Positions 18,269 to 26,726 of a stretch of 64,000 nucleotides of DNA are shown here, one piece after another (the first letter of the stretch is position 1; every line of letters starts with the position of its first letter). Position numbers and translations under genes: made by a program. Under the pieces are notes generated by a model, which was not told where the DNA came from, made no database searches, and worked only from the letters and a program-made list of their open reading frames with translations. Source of the stretch: Sulfitobacter sp. 20_GPM-1509m (lineage in GTDB: Bacteria > Pseudomonadota > Alphaproteobacteria > Rhodobacterales > Rhodobacteraceae). Location of the stretch: assembly GCF_000620505.1 (NCBI RefSeq), contig NZ_JIBC01000007.1:186001-250000 (forward strand), given 5' to 3'.

Positions 18269-19060
18269 TCAGCCGAAATCGGGTCGACGCTTTTCCCGGA
18301 AGGCCGCGAGTCCACGCCCGAGGTCGTGACCCTCCACATGGCGCGCAAAGTGCTGATGTTCAGCCTCCATGCGCTGCTGTCGCCTGCGGTCGCGGGCTTC
18401 CGGGCCAGTCAGCGCCTTCAGGTGACGGGTCACTTCGGGACTGCAGGCCATGATCTCGGCGGCAAGGTCCTGCGCGCGGTCCATCAGCCGGTCTGCGGGC
18501 ACGACCTCATTGACCAGCCCCCAGTCGCGCAGCGTCTCTGCGGACTGGGTTGCGCCGGTGTAGAAAAGCTGCGCGGCCCGCGACGGTGCGATCCGTTCGG
18601 GCAGCCGCACCGTGGAGCCCGCTGCGGGGACGACGCCGTAGCAGGCATGGCCGTCGCCGATCTGCGCGCCCTCGGCGGCGATCAGGACGTCGCAGCACAG
18701 CAAAAGCTCCAGCCCGCCTGCAATCGCCACGCCGTTGACCGCGCCGATCACCGGCACCGGCAGGTCCTCGATCCGCTGGAGGATCATGGCGTTGCGCCGG
18801 AGATAATCGAGAAGCCGGTCCTGGCCCGCCGTCAGCGCCGTCTCGAATTCCAGCAGATCGCCCCCGGCGCAGAAGCCGCGCCCCGCGCCGGTGATGATCA
18901 CGGCGCGCAGATCCGGCACCTGCGACAGCGCATCAACCTGGCGGTCGAGCGCGCTCATCATCTCCTGCGACATGGCGTTGAGCGTATCCGGCCGGTCGAG
19001 CGTCAGGATCGCCAGGCCCTTGGAGAGGTCAAGCCGCACGGCCTCTGCCGACGCGGCCAT
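18269..19060 (-). CDS. Enoyl-CoA hydratase/isomerase family protein
   Basis: This 263-residue crotonase-fold enzyme has the oxyanion-hole segments GFCAGGDLLEF (62-72) and NGVAIAGGLELLLCCD (109-124). The first catalytic glutamate (E118, in GGLEL) is present, but the second, normally in a PE motif, aligns with H138 in GDGHACYG. A plain hydratase reaction on trans-enoyl-CoA is therefore uncertain; isomerase, lyase or hydrolase chemistry is possible. The ATG at 19060 overlaps the ligase stop by one base (TGATG). It is the last gene of the ABC/propeller operon. Confidence 0.85.
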   Translation of the reverse strand: MAASAEAVRLDLSKGLAILTLDRPDTLNAMSQEMMSALDRQVDALSQVPDLRAVIITGAGRGFCAGGDLLEFETALTAGQDRLLDYLRRNAMILQRIEDLPVPVIGAVNGVAIAGGLELLLCCDVLIAAEGAQIGDGHACYGVVPAAGSTVRLPERIAPSRAAQLFYTGATQSAETLRDWGLVNEVVPADRLMDRAQDLAAEIMACSPEVTRHLKALTGPEARDRRRQQRMEAEHQHFARHVEGHDLGRGLAAFREKRRPDFG

Positions 19061-20931
19061 CACGCGGACGCCGTCACGGTGAAGCCCTGCGGCAGCGGTT
19101 CCAGCGCCGCGCGCAGCGCCGTGATCTGGTCCGGGGTGGCGCCGGTAACGGCGACGCGGATCAGGGGTTTGCCGTGGGTGTCGGTGTCAAATTCGACCTG
19201 CGCCAAGGCGCCCGCGCCACAGGTGGCTTCGACCTCCAGGCGGACCTTTTCCCGGATGGCGTGATCGCGCAGCGCAGGTTTGAATATCTTGCCGACCGCC
19301 GTCACCGGCAGCGCGTCGATCTGAAGTATGTGGCGCGGCAGGGCGGGGCGTTCGTGCAGCTCTGCCTCCAACCTGTCGCGCAGGGCTTTCAGATCCGGAC
19401 GTGCGCCGGGCTCGGCAACGATGAAAAGCACCGGCACCTCGCCCGCATATTGGTCGGGCATTCCGACGGCGGCGCTGATCCCGATCCCCTCGAACCGGTT
19501 TGCCACCTCCTCGATCGCCGCAGGGTCGATATTGTGCCCGCTGCGGACAATCAGGTCCTTGGAGCGTCCGGTGAGGGTCAGGCGCCCGTCTTCCGACAGC
19601 GACCCGAGATCGCCCGTGGTGAGCCAGCCATCGGCATCAAGCACGCCTTCGTTCTGCGCCGGATCGGCATAGCCGGGAAAGACCTGCGGGCCGCGCACTT
19701 GCACGAGGCCCGGGGTGCCGGGCGGGCAGGGTGCGCCGGTATCGGACGACACGATCCGCGTTTCGGAAAACGGGGCGCGCAAGCCCACGCTGCCGGGGAC
19801 CGGCGTGCCTGCGGCAGGGTTGAAGGCGATGGCGGCGGCGGTTTCCGTCATCCCGTAGGTCTCGAACAGCGCAAGGCCGGTGACTTTGGTGAAGTGTTCG
19901 CCAACCGCAGCGGGCAGGATCGCGCCCCCTGTGCCCGCCATGCGGATACGCGAGGTGTCCATGTCCGGTGGGAAAGTGCCGGTCAATGCGCCGATGGAGG
20001 TCGGAACGCCGTTCACCATGGTCACGCCGTAATGCCGCACAAGGTCCCAGTACCGCGCAACCACCTCGGGTGGGCGCAGCGCGTAGGGGGAGGGGATGAT
20101 CATGTGCCCGCCCGCCGCGAGGACCGAAAGGCCGACGGTCACCGTGCCGCCCACATGGAACCACGGGAAGCCGTTGATGATCACGTCCGTCTCGTTATAG
20201 CCGAACACCTGCCCGAAGCCGAAGGCCGCGTGGATCTGGTTGCCATGGGTCAGGCGGACGACCTTGGGGCTTCCGGTGGTGCCGCCGGTGTGAAAGAGCG
20301 CGCAGATCGTGTCGCGGTCGGTCGCCGGGGCAAAGGCCAACCCGTCCGAAGCGGCGGCGGCCAGCAAGGGGGACAGCGGCTCATGACCCGCGCGGCCCTC
20401 GGTCTCGTCGCCGACCACGAGGATCCGCTTCAGCGAGGGCACGGCCGCCAGCAATCCTTCGGCCTTTTCCCAGCAGGTCGCGTCAAGATGGCGCGCGGGG
20501 ATCACAAGGACCTCTGCCCCCTGCACCTTAAGTAGGTCGGCGATGGCCCCGGCAGAGAGCAGGTAATTGATCGAACTGGTGATCCCGGCCACCTGCGCCC
20601 CCAGCATCAGAACCGGCACCTCGGCCAGCGTCGGGGTAAGGAAGGCCGCGACGCCTGTCCCCGGACGCAGCCCGAGCGCGTGGAACATGTTCGCCGACTG
20701 GGTGATCCCCGCCAGCAACTCTGTATGCGTGAGCGCGAGGCTTGCATCCTCCGGGTCGGGCGTGCGCAGGACCGTCAGGGCGGCACGCTCTCCATGTGCC
20801 GCGGCGGTCGCGCGGAAGAGGTCGTAGAGGTTTCGCGACGGCACGAGGTCGTCATAGGGCATGGCCTCGATCGCTTTGATGTCCTCAATGGTGCGGACAG
20901 GACGGACGGGACGGGTGGTTTTCAAGTTCAT
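19060..20931 (-). CDS. Acyl-CoA synthetase (AMP-forming)
   Basis: The 623-residue ANL-superfamily enzyme should activate a carboxylic acid with ATP and CoA. Adenylation motifs are complete: FHTGGTTGSPKVV (A3), FETYGMTETAA (A5), TGDLG (A7), GRSKDLIVRSGHNI (A8) and the catalytic lysine in TAVGKIFK (A10). About 60 extra residues after A10 make it longer than usual, as in some uncharacterised 620-630-residue synthetases. The substrate is not readable. Its start shares one base with the ATPase stop (TAATG). Placement after an importer and two propeller proteins suggests it activates the acid released from an imported ester or lactone. Confidence 0.9.
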   Translation of the reverse strand: MNLKTTRPVRPVRTIEDIKAIEAMPYDDLVPSRNLYDLFRATAAAHGERAALTVLRTPDPEDASLALTHTELLAGITQSANMFHALGLRPGTGVAAFLTPTLAEVPVLMLGAQVAGITSSINYLLSAGAIADLLKVQGAEVLVIPARHLDATCWEKAEGLLAAVPSLKRILVVGDETEGRAGHEPLSPLLAAAASDGLAFAPATDRDTICALFHTGGTTGSPKVVRLTHGNQIHAAFGFGQVFGYNETDVIINGFPWFHVGGTVTVGLSVLAAGGHMIIPSPYALRPPEVVARYWDLVRHYGVTMVNGVPTSIGALTGTFPPDMDTSRIRMAGTGGAILPAAVGEHFTKVTGLALFETYGMTETAAAIAFNPAAGTPVPGSVGLRAPFSETRIVSSDTGAPCPPGTPGLVQVRGPQVFPGYADPAQNEGVLDADGWLTTGDLGSLSEDGRLTLTGRSKDLIVRSGHNIDPAAIEEVANRFEGIGISAAVGMPDQYAGEVPVLFIVAEPGARPDLKALRDRLEAELHERPALPRHILQIDALPVTAVGKIFKPALRDHAIREKVRLEVEATCGAGALAQVEFDTDTHGKPLIRVAVTGATPDQITALRAALEPLPQGFTVTASA

Positions 20932-22427
20932 TAGTGCACCGCTGCGTACATGATGGTTTCCTCATCGGCCTGGGTGCCGACAAATTCTTCCACGATCCGG
21001 CCCTGTCGACAGACAAGGATACGGTCGGAGATATGCAGGATCTCGGGCAGGTAGGACGAAATCACCATCACCGCCACGCCGTCATCCGCCAGCCTGTTGA
21101 TCAACTGGTGGATCTCGGCGATGGCGCCGACGTCGACACCACGCGTCGGTTCGTCAAAGATCACGAGCTTGGGTTTCTGTACCAGCGCCTTGGCCACCAC
21201 GACCTTCTGCTGGTTGCCGCCTGACAGCTCGATCACCCGGGCGTCGTTGTTGATCGCCCGGACGCTCAGCGCCTCTGTCCATTCCGTTGCGATCCGCCTC
21301 ATCTCGCCCATCGAGATCGTGGCGGACTTTGTCTGCCCTCCGGCCATTGCGCCCATGTAGATGTTCTCGGCAATCGACATCGTCTCGAAGAAGCCTTCAA
21401 GCTTGCGGTCCTCGGTCACGTAGATGATCCCGTCGCGCACCGCCGGGCGGGGGACGCGGTAGCGCACCGGACGACCGTCCAGCCGCACCTGCCCGCCATG
21501 GAAGACGTCCCGTTTCATGACGCCCGAGACGACCTTCGCGGCCTCTGTCCGCCCGGACCCGATCAGGCCGAAGACTCCGGTGACCTGTCCCGAGAAGACC
21601 GAGAAGGAGGTATTCCGCACGATCTTGCCCATGGACAGGTTCTGCACGCTCAGCACCTTGCGACCGGCAGAGCGGACCTTGCGGTCATGGCTGTCGCCGT
21701 AAAGCTGATCCGTCAGGGACCGGCCCACCATGGCGCGCACGATCTTCTCACGGTCAAGCTCCGCCGTGCGGGCGGTCAGCACATGCTGCCCGTCGCGCAG
21801 GATGGTGACACGATCCGAAATCTCCAGCGCCTCTTCCAGCGCATGGCTGATGAAGATGATCGAAACGCCCCGGTCGCGCAGCCGCTCGACCAGGGCGAAG
21901 AACTGGTATTTCTCTTCGGGCGTCAGAGTCGCGGTCGGTTCGTCGAAGATGATGACCTTGGCGTTATGATGCACCGCGCGGGCGATCTCGACCATCTGTT
22001 TCTGACCGGCGCCAAGCGCTTCGACCAGCGCCGTCGGGTCGACGTTGAAGTTGAGCGACTGAAGGAACTGTTGACCCGCGATGTAGAGGCCGCGCAGCCG
22101 GTGAAAGGTCCGGTCGTCGGAAAGGTAGATGTTCTGCGCGACCGTGAGGGAGGGAACAAGGCTCGTCTCCTGATAGACCATGGCGATGCCGTGGGCGAGG
22201 GCATCTGACGGGGTGGTCAGGGTGACCTTCTGACCTGCCAGGAATATCTCGCCCGAGGTGGGGGCGACCACACCGGCCAGCATCTTGGTCAGGGTCGACT
22301 TGCCCGCGCCGTTTTCGCCAAGCAAGGCGTGGACCTCGCCGGGTTCCAGCGTGAAGGTGACGTCGCTTACGGCAGGGACGCCGCGATAGGCCTTGGTGCC
22401 GTTTCTGAGTTCAAGAAGCGGGGTCAT
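20931..22427 (-). CDS. CUT2-type (sugar) ABC transporter ATP-binding protein, double NBD
   Basis: The 498-residue protein carries two fused nucleotide-binding domains, as RbsA and MglA do. NBD1 has Walker A GENGAGKST, a degenerate signature LGAGQKQMVEIARA, and FDEPTATLTP. NBD2 has a degenerate Walker A (GSGRTEAA), the signature LSGGNQQK and FDEPTRGVDVGA. This is the family's standard asymmetry. The ATG at 22427 is preceded by AGGAGA; the open frame continuing upstream overlaps the propeller gene and is not coding. It overlaps the upstream gene by four bases, and energises the permeases encoded at 26727 and 23488. Confidence 0.93.
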   Translation of the reverse strand: MTPLLELRNGTKAYRGVPAVSDVTFTLEPGEVHALLGENGAGKSTLTKMLAGVVAPTSGEIFLAGQKVTLTTPSDALAHGIAMVYQETSLVPSLTVAQNIYLSDDRTFHRLRGLYIAGQQFLQSLNFNVDPTALVEALGAGQKQMVEIARAVHHNAKVIIFDEPTATLTPEEKYQFFALVERLRDRGVSIIFISHALEEALEISDRVTILRDGQHVLTARTAELDREKIVRAMVGRSLTDQLYGDSHDRKVRSAGRKVLSVQNLSMGKIVRNTSFSVFSGQVTGVFGLIGSGRTEAAKVVSGVMKRDVFHGGQVRLDGRPVRYRVPRPAVRDGIIYVTEDRKLEGFFETMSIAENIYMGAMAGGQTKSATISMGEMRRIATEWTEALSVRAINNDARVIELSGGNQQKVVVAKALVQKPKLVIFDEPTRGVDVGAIAEIHQLINRLADDGVAVMVISSYLPEILHISDRILVCRQGRIVEEFVGTQADEETIMYAAVH

Positions 22428-23491
22428 GGGCGGGTCTCCTCTGCGGGTAGGGCGATCACGAGGCCGTCCCCCCTGGCGGCGGCAAAGACCTGGCCATCGT
22501 GTTCCAGGACCGAGGTCACGCCGTGGGTTTGCCCGTCCGCACGGCTGTGCAGGCTGGCGACGGGTTGGAACGCCGCATCCAGACGGATGCAGAGCCCGGC
22601 CGAGAAGGTCGGCGCCCAGGGCTTCAGCCGTCCCAGCTGTTTCACCCCGCCGCCCTGAAGTGGTTCGTAGAAACTGCCGCCTGTGCGCAGACGCGGGGCG
22701 ATCCAGAAGTCGCGCTCGATGGTGGCGAGCATCTCGCCGCGGTATTTCGGCTCCCGCAGGACAAACTCGACGAGTTGGCTGCGCGGCGCGAAGGCGGCAA
22801 GCCAGTAGCCCTCCGGCGCTTTCGTGATCCGACCGGGATAGCCGGCGAGGTCGGGATAGAGGGTTTCGCGTGCCGCCGGGTTGGCAAGGTCGATGCGGGT
22901 CAGGCGATGTGCCCATGCTTCCGAGACCACAAGACCGCTGTCGGCAGAGACGACCCCTGCGGGCCAGGCCAGGTCGGTTGCAATCCGCGTGACCTCGCCA
23001 GTGGTCAGCTCGATCTGCCAGAGCGAGCCGGAGCTGTTCCGCTGCATCAGGTCAAGCTGCCAGTCGTCGGTCGTATTGGTGGCAGAGCCGTTTGCAAGGA
23101 AGAGAGAGGAGCCCGAGGCCGTCATTGCGGTGATGCAACGGGCCTCTGTCGCGATCTCGCGGCCGTCCATCTGACCGCCATGGATCTGCACCCGGCCGGA
23201 CGCCAGCGCGAGGGCAAGGGCGTCATCGCCGATCGGCGCGATGCAGGTGATCTCTGCCTCGCAGGTCCGCACGACACTCCAGGTCACGCCGTCCAGCCGG
23301 TAGAGCGCCATCCCGGACGACACATGCACCGCCCCTGCCGCAACCGCGAGGCAATCGGCCCCGGCAAGCGGCAGCCGCACCGGCGCCTGGTCAAGGGCCT
23401 GGTTGGGGCGCAGCGCCCCGTCCAGCGGCGGCACCGTCACGGCGGCGTCGCCGCGCCCGGTGAGGTTGTCCATCAGGCGGGTGAGGATCAT
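22424..23491 (-). CDS. Stand-alone SMP-30/strictosidine synthase-like beta-propeller, degenerate metal site
   Basis: The 355-residue protein has no signal peptide and shows propeller-blade repeats. WPAGVVSADSGLVVSEAWAH and PDLAGYPGRITKAPEGYWLA correspond to blades of the strictosidine synthase-like family. Compared with the propeller fused to the neighbouring permease, the metal-site asparagines are replaced: PAGV stands for PNGI and PGRI for PDNI, and the GPEDV glutamate motif is not seen. It is therefore more likely a binding or regulatory partner than a hydrolase, although the alignment is by eye. It overlaps both neighbours by four bases, so expression is tied to the transporter. Confidence 0.75.
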   Translation of the reverse strand: MILTRLMDNLTGRGDAAVTVPPLDGALRPNQALDQAPVRLPLAGADCLAVAAGAVHVSSGMALYRLDGVTWSVVRTCEAEITCIAPIGDDALALALASGRVQIHGGQMDGREIATEARCITAMTASGSSLFLANGSATNTTDDWQLDLMQRNSSGSLWQIELTTGEVTRIATDLAWPAGVVSADSGLVVSEAWAHRLTRIDLANPAARETLYPDLAGYPGRITKAPEGYWLAAFAPRSQLVEFVLREPKYRGEMLATIERDFWIAPRLRTGGSFYEPLQGGGVKQLGRLKPWAPTFSAGLCIRLDAAFQPVASLHSRADGQTHGVTSVLEHDGQVFAAARGDGLVIALPAEETRP

Positions 23492-25602
23492 GCCTTCCTC
23501 CAGTAGTTGTCCGGGCCTGTCCAGGCGGGGTCCATCCCCTCAAGCTTCAGGCGTCCGATGCGGTTGTTGGAAATGCCCCCGATGTAGAGATGCCCCTTGT
23601 GCTCGCGCATCGAGGTGATCATCGGGTGATTGTCGCCCTTCTTGTCCCAGAGGGTCTCGACCACGGTTCCTGCATCATCAAAGCGCACGACGCAGCCGGT
23701 GTTGATGTTCGGATAGAGCCATTCGTCGAAGGCGATCCGCCGGGCCATCCGCTTGCGAAAACCGGGCTGCTTCATCGCAAGGTCCATGGTCGGCGTGCGC
23801 ATCCCGACAAGCGCCAGCCAGTAGGTCCCGTCCGAGGCGCGGTTGATGTTGTCGGGGTAACCCGGCAGGTCGGGGATCACGACCTCGACCTCTCCGGCGC
23901 GGGGGCCGTCGAAGTAATAGCGGCTGATCCGGCAGGCCCAGGTTTCCGCGAAGTAGAAGCTCTGGCCGTCGTTTGCCATGCAGATACCGTTCGGGAAGAC
24001 GAGGCCTTTCAGAACCGTCCGGGTCGTGCCCCTGATGGGGTCATAGCAGATGATCCGCCCGTTGCCGCGCGACTCCAGGCTGTCGACGGACCATTCGGCC
24101 ATCTCGTAGCGGGTCGTCGCCTCGCTGAAGAAGACCCGCCCGTCCGGAGCGATGTCCAGATCGTCGGCAAGGCGCAGACGCGAGTCGTCGGTGACGGATA
24201 GAAGCGAGCGGTTCGTCTCATCTGTCAGTTTCTCGACCTTGCGGTCCTTGGTCACGCGGTACAGGCCCATGCCGCCGATGCAGACCAACAGCGCACCGTC
24301 GCGGTCGAAGGCCATGCCCAGGGGACGCCCCCCGACATGGGCGAAGATCTCTTGCCTGCTGTAGTCGGGCGCGAGGAAACGGATAATGTCACCGACGCGG
24401 TTGCCGGCATAGATGTTGTCGTCCTCGTCAAGGATGACGTCCTCCGGCCCGTCGATCTCACCCAGGCCGATCAGTTCGACACCCTGCAGTCGGTCGTTGA
24501 CGGCGTAGGGCGAGGGGGCCGTGGTGGCAGGTGCGGTCGGGAGGGTTGCGTAGGTGGGTGAGACATAGACCTTGGACAGCAGCTTGTGTTTGTTCTTCAG
24601 AAACCGCACGTCGATCGCCACCGCGCCCAGCAGGACCAGCCCGAGGAGCAGGGAGTTCGCACCGCTGTTCACGCCCATCCGGACAAGGCTGTTGACGAGG
24701 ATCATGACGGTGATCGACCCGATGACCGCTTTCGCCGCAGACCCGCGCCCTCCGCCAAGGCTGTTTCCGCCAAGCACCGCAGCCGTCAGCGCCGCGATCT
24801 CAAGCCCGACGCCGGTGTCCGCCCCGGCGCCCCCGAGACGTGAGGCAAAGAGCACACCGGCCAACGCGCAGAGCGTTCCCGAGACGACATAGGTCATGCA
24901 GATCACCCGGCGCACGGGGATGCCGACATTATGGGCCGAGCGGCGCGAGCCGCCGGTCGCCAGAACCGACCAGCCGGGGCGGGTGCGGCTGAAGACGATG
25001 TGAACCGTGATCGCGATCACGAGGGTGACGACGACCGAAACGGGGAGCGAAAAGATCGAGCCCTCGCCCAGGAAGTACCAGGCCTCGGAGTCGATGAAGG
25101 TCGAGGCGATGGAAACGGAATATGTCAGCAGCAGCATGTCCACGATGGCGCGGACGATGATCAGCGTGACGAGGGTTGTCAGAAAGGCCCGGAGCCTGAG
25201 GTATCCGACCAGCACGCCGTTCACGAGGCCAACCGCGGCACCACAGGCCATCGTCAGGACCACGACCAGCGGCCAGGGCAGGCCGCCGACGGTCAGGAGC
25301 GCGAGCGCCACGATATTACCGAGCGCGAAGGTCGACCCGACCGAGAGGTCGATGCCCCCCGCCACCATGACGATCATCAGCGCCATCACCAGCAGGGAAA
25401 ATTCGCCCCATTGCCGCAGCAGGTTGGCAATGCTCGACAGGCCGAAGAAGCCGGGGATCGCAAAGCCGAAGGCGGCGATGACGATCAGCAGGATCAACAG
25501 CGGGATCGCATTGTCGATCCAGCGCTTTGCTAGGATCTCGCCCAGCAGGTGGTCGGGGATGACGCGGTAGCGCCAGCGGAGGAAGGTATCGGCCATGCTC
25601 AT
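23488..25602 (-). CDS. ABC transporter permease fused to an SMP-30/strictosidine synthase-like propeller
   Basis: This 704-residue protein is a domain fusion. Residues 1 to about 335 form a complete CUT2-family permease with many helices and MVAGGIDLSVGSTFALGN, typical of RbsC-type permeases. A Pro/Thr/Ala-rich linker (about 345-370) leads to a full six-bladed propeller from about 375 to 704, with the family's GPEDVILDEDDNIYAGN, FPNGICMANDGQSFYFAETW and LPGYPDNINRASDGTYWLA segments. These hold the expected Glu and Asn metal ligands. In CUT2 permeases the C-terminus is cytoplasmic, so the propeller should sit at the inner face of the pore and could act on the substrate as it enters. Confidence 0.88.
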   Translation of the reverse strand: MSMADTFLRWRYRVIPDHLLGEILAKRWIDNAIPLLILLIVIAAFGFAIPGFFGLSSIANLLRQWGEFSLLVMALMIVMVAGGIDLSVGSTFALGNIVALALLTVGGLPWPLVVVLTMACGAAVGLVNGVLVGYLRLRAFLTTLVTLIIVRAIVDMLLLTYSVSIASTFIDSEAWYFLGEGSIFSLPVSVVVTLVIAITVHIVFSRTRPGWSVLATGGSRRSAHNVGIPVRRVICMTYVVSGTLCALAGVLFASRLGGAGADTGVGLEIAALTAAVLGGNSLGGGRGSAAKAVIGSITVMILVNSLVRMGVNSGANSLLLGLVLLGAVAIDVRFLKNKHKLLSKVYVSPTYATLPTAPATTAPSPYAVNDRLQGVELIGLGEIDGPEDVILDEDDNIYAGNRVGDIIRFLAPDYSRQEIFAHVGGRPLGMAFDRDGALLVCIGGMGLYRVTKDRKVEKLTDETNRSLLSVTDDSRLRLADDLDIAPDGRVFFSEATTRYEMAEWSVDSLESRGNGRIICYDPIRGTTRTVLKGLVFPNGICMANDGQSFYFAETWACRISRYYFDGPRAGEVEVVIPDLPGYPDNINRASDGTYWLALVGMRTPTMDLAMKQPGFRKRMARRIAFDEWLYPNINTGCVVRFDDAGTVVETLWDKKGDNHPMITSMREHKGHLYIGGISNNRIGRLKLEGMDPAWTGPDNYWRKA

Positions 25603-25661
25603 CTGTTACGTCTCACGTGCAAGGTTCGGCTGAAGCGCTGGGGTGTCACCGGCGCGCGGCG

Positions 25662-25687
25662 CCCTCTCCCCGGCGGGGGGGAGAGGG
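25662..25687. repeat. GC-rich palindromic hairpin between SBP and permease-propeller genes
   Basis: CCCTCTCCCC (25662-25671) pairs with GGGGAGAGGG (25678-25687) around a GGCGGG-type loop. There is no T-run. Such hairpins in GC-rich genomes often act as RNA stabilisers or dispersed repeats; here one could keep the binding-protein message more abundant than the downstream genes. Confidence 0.55.
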
Positions 25688-25708
25688 GGTGGGCGAGGGC
25701 AAAGCCCC

Positions 25709-26701
25709 TTACTGCCCGGGCAGGCTCCAGCAGGATCCCGGCTTCATGTTGGCCTTGGTCAGGAAGTCGAGCGGGGTGAAGAGGGTGGTCTTCATCGTCC
25801 CCGCTTCGGGGTTCAGCTGGAACAGCTGCTTGATCATGTCTGCCATGTCGCGGGCCTGGCCGGGGACGCTGTAGACCACGACCTCGTCATAGGTGCCGTC
25901 CTCCAGGCCGTCACAGGCCGATTGGTTGCCGCCGCCCTGCGTCAGAAGGTAGACGTCCTTGCCGCTGTCCTTGATCGCGGCGGCGGTGCCCACATCCATC
26001 ACGTCCCAGAAGCCCGCGATGGCACAGAGGTCCGGATGCTGCTGGATCACGGTCGCGGCGATGTTGCGCGCCTTGGTGGCGTCCCAGTCGGCGGCCTGGT
26101 TCGAGACAAGCTGGATCTCTGGATGCTGTTCCAGCACGGTGTTGATCCCCTTCATCTGATAGGCGGAGGCCGCCGCCGTCAGCACGCCCTGCGTAATCGC
26201 GATCTTGCCGCTGCCGCCGTTCGCGGGCGCGCAGACCTCGACCAGCCGCTCGCCGATCTGTTCGCCCATGCCGATGTAATCCGCACCGATGAAGGCGGCT
26301 GTCGAATAGCTGGAGCGCATGTTCACCTGGACGACATGAATGCCGGCATCCTCGGCCTTCTTGAGAAGCCGGGCATAGGACTGGACGTCGGGGTTGTGCA
26401 CGACCATCACGTCCGGCTTTTCGTCGATCAGTGAGGTGATCGCCTGTGCCCCTGCCGAGGTGCTCCAGTTCGGATCGCGGATTTCGAAATTGACGCCAAG
26501 CGGCTCAAGCGCGTCGCGCAGGCCCATGGCCCAGCCCTCGGTCAGGTCAAAGCCCATGGCGACGGGCACGTAAGCCACCGTGCGGTCCTTGAAGGCGTCG
26601 TAATATTCGGCCCGGGTCGGGTCGTCGATGCCCTGGGCCAGCGCCATGCCTGCGCCCGCAGTGATACCGGCCGCAAGGGCCATCGTCTTCATCATTTCCA
26701 T
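25709..26701 (-). CDS. Periplasmic substrate-binding protein of the CUT2-like ABC importer
   Basis: The 330-residue protein begins with a signal peptide (MALAAGITAGAGMALAQG, cleavage near residue 23) and continues as a type I periplasmic-binding fold: TVAYVPVAMGFDLTEGWAMG, DVMVVHNPDVQSYARLL, and QGGGNQSACDGL towards the C-terminus. This is the RbsB/sugar-binding class. The ligand need not be a sugar, because the operon also encodes propeller hydrolase-like proteins and a CoA ligase. It starts 25 bases after the first permease gene and is followed by a hairpin. Confidence 0.9.
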   Translation of the reverse strand: MEMMKTMALAAGITAGAGMALAQGIDDPTRAEYYDAFKDRTVAYVPVAMGFDLTEGWAMGLRDALEPLGVNFEIRDPNWSTSAGAQAITSLIDEKPDVMVVHNPDVQSYARLLKKAEDAGIHVVQVNMRSSYSTAAFIGADYIGMGEQIGERLVEVCAPANGGSGKIAITQGVLTAAASAYQMKGINTVLEQHPEIQLVSNQAADWDATKARNIAATVIQQHPDLCAIAGFWDVMDVGTAAAIKDSGKDVYLLTQGGGNQSACDGLEDGTYDEVVVYSVPGQARDMADMIKQLFQLNPEAGTMKTTLFTPLDFLTKANMKPGSCWSLPGQ

Positions 26702-26726
26702 TGTGTTTCCTCCCTATGGAACGGTG

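Noticed and set aside
22428-22916. A 160-residue N-terminal extension of the ABC ATPase
   Set aside because: It overlaps the propeller gene, is arginine/proline-rich and lacks the family pattern. ATG 22427 has AGGAGA in front of it.
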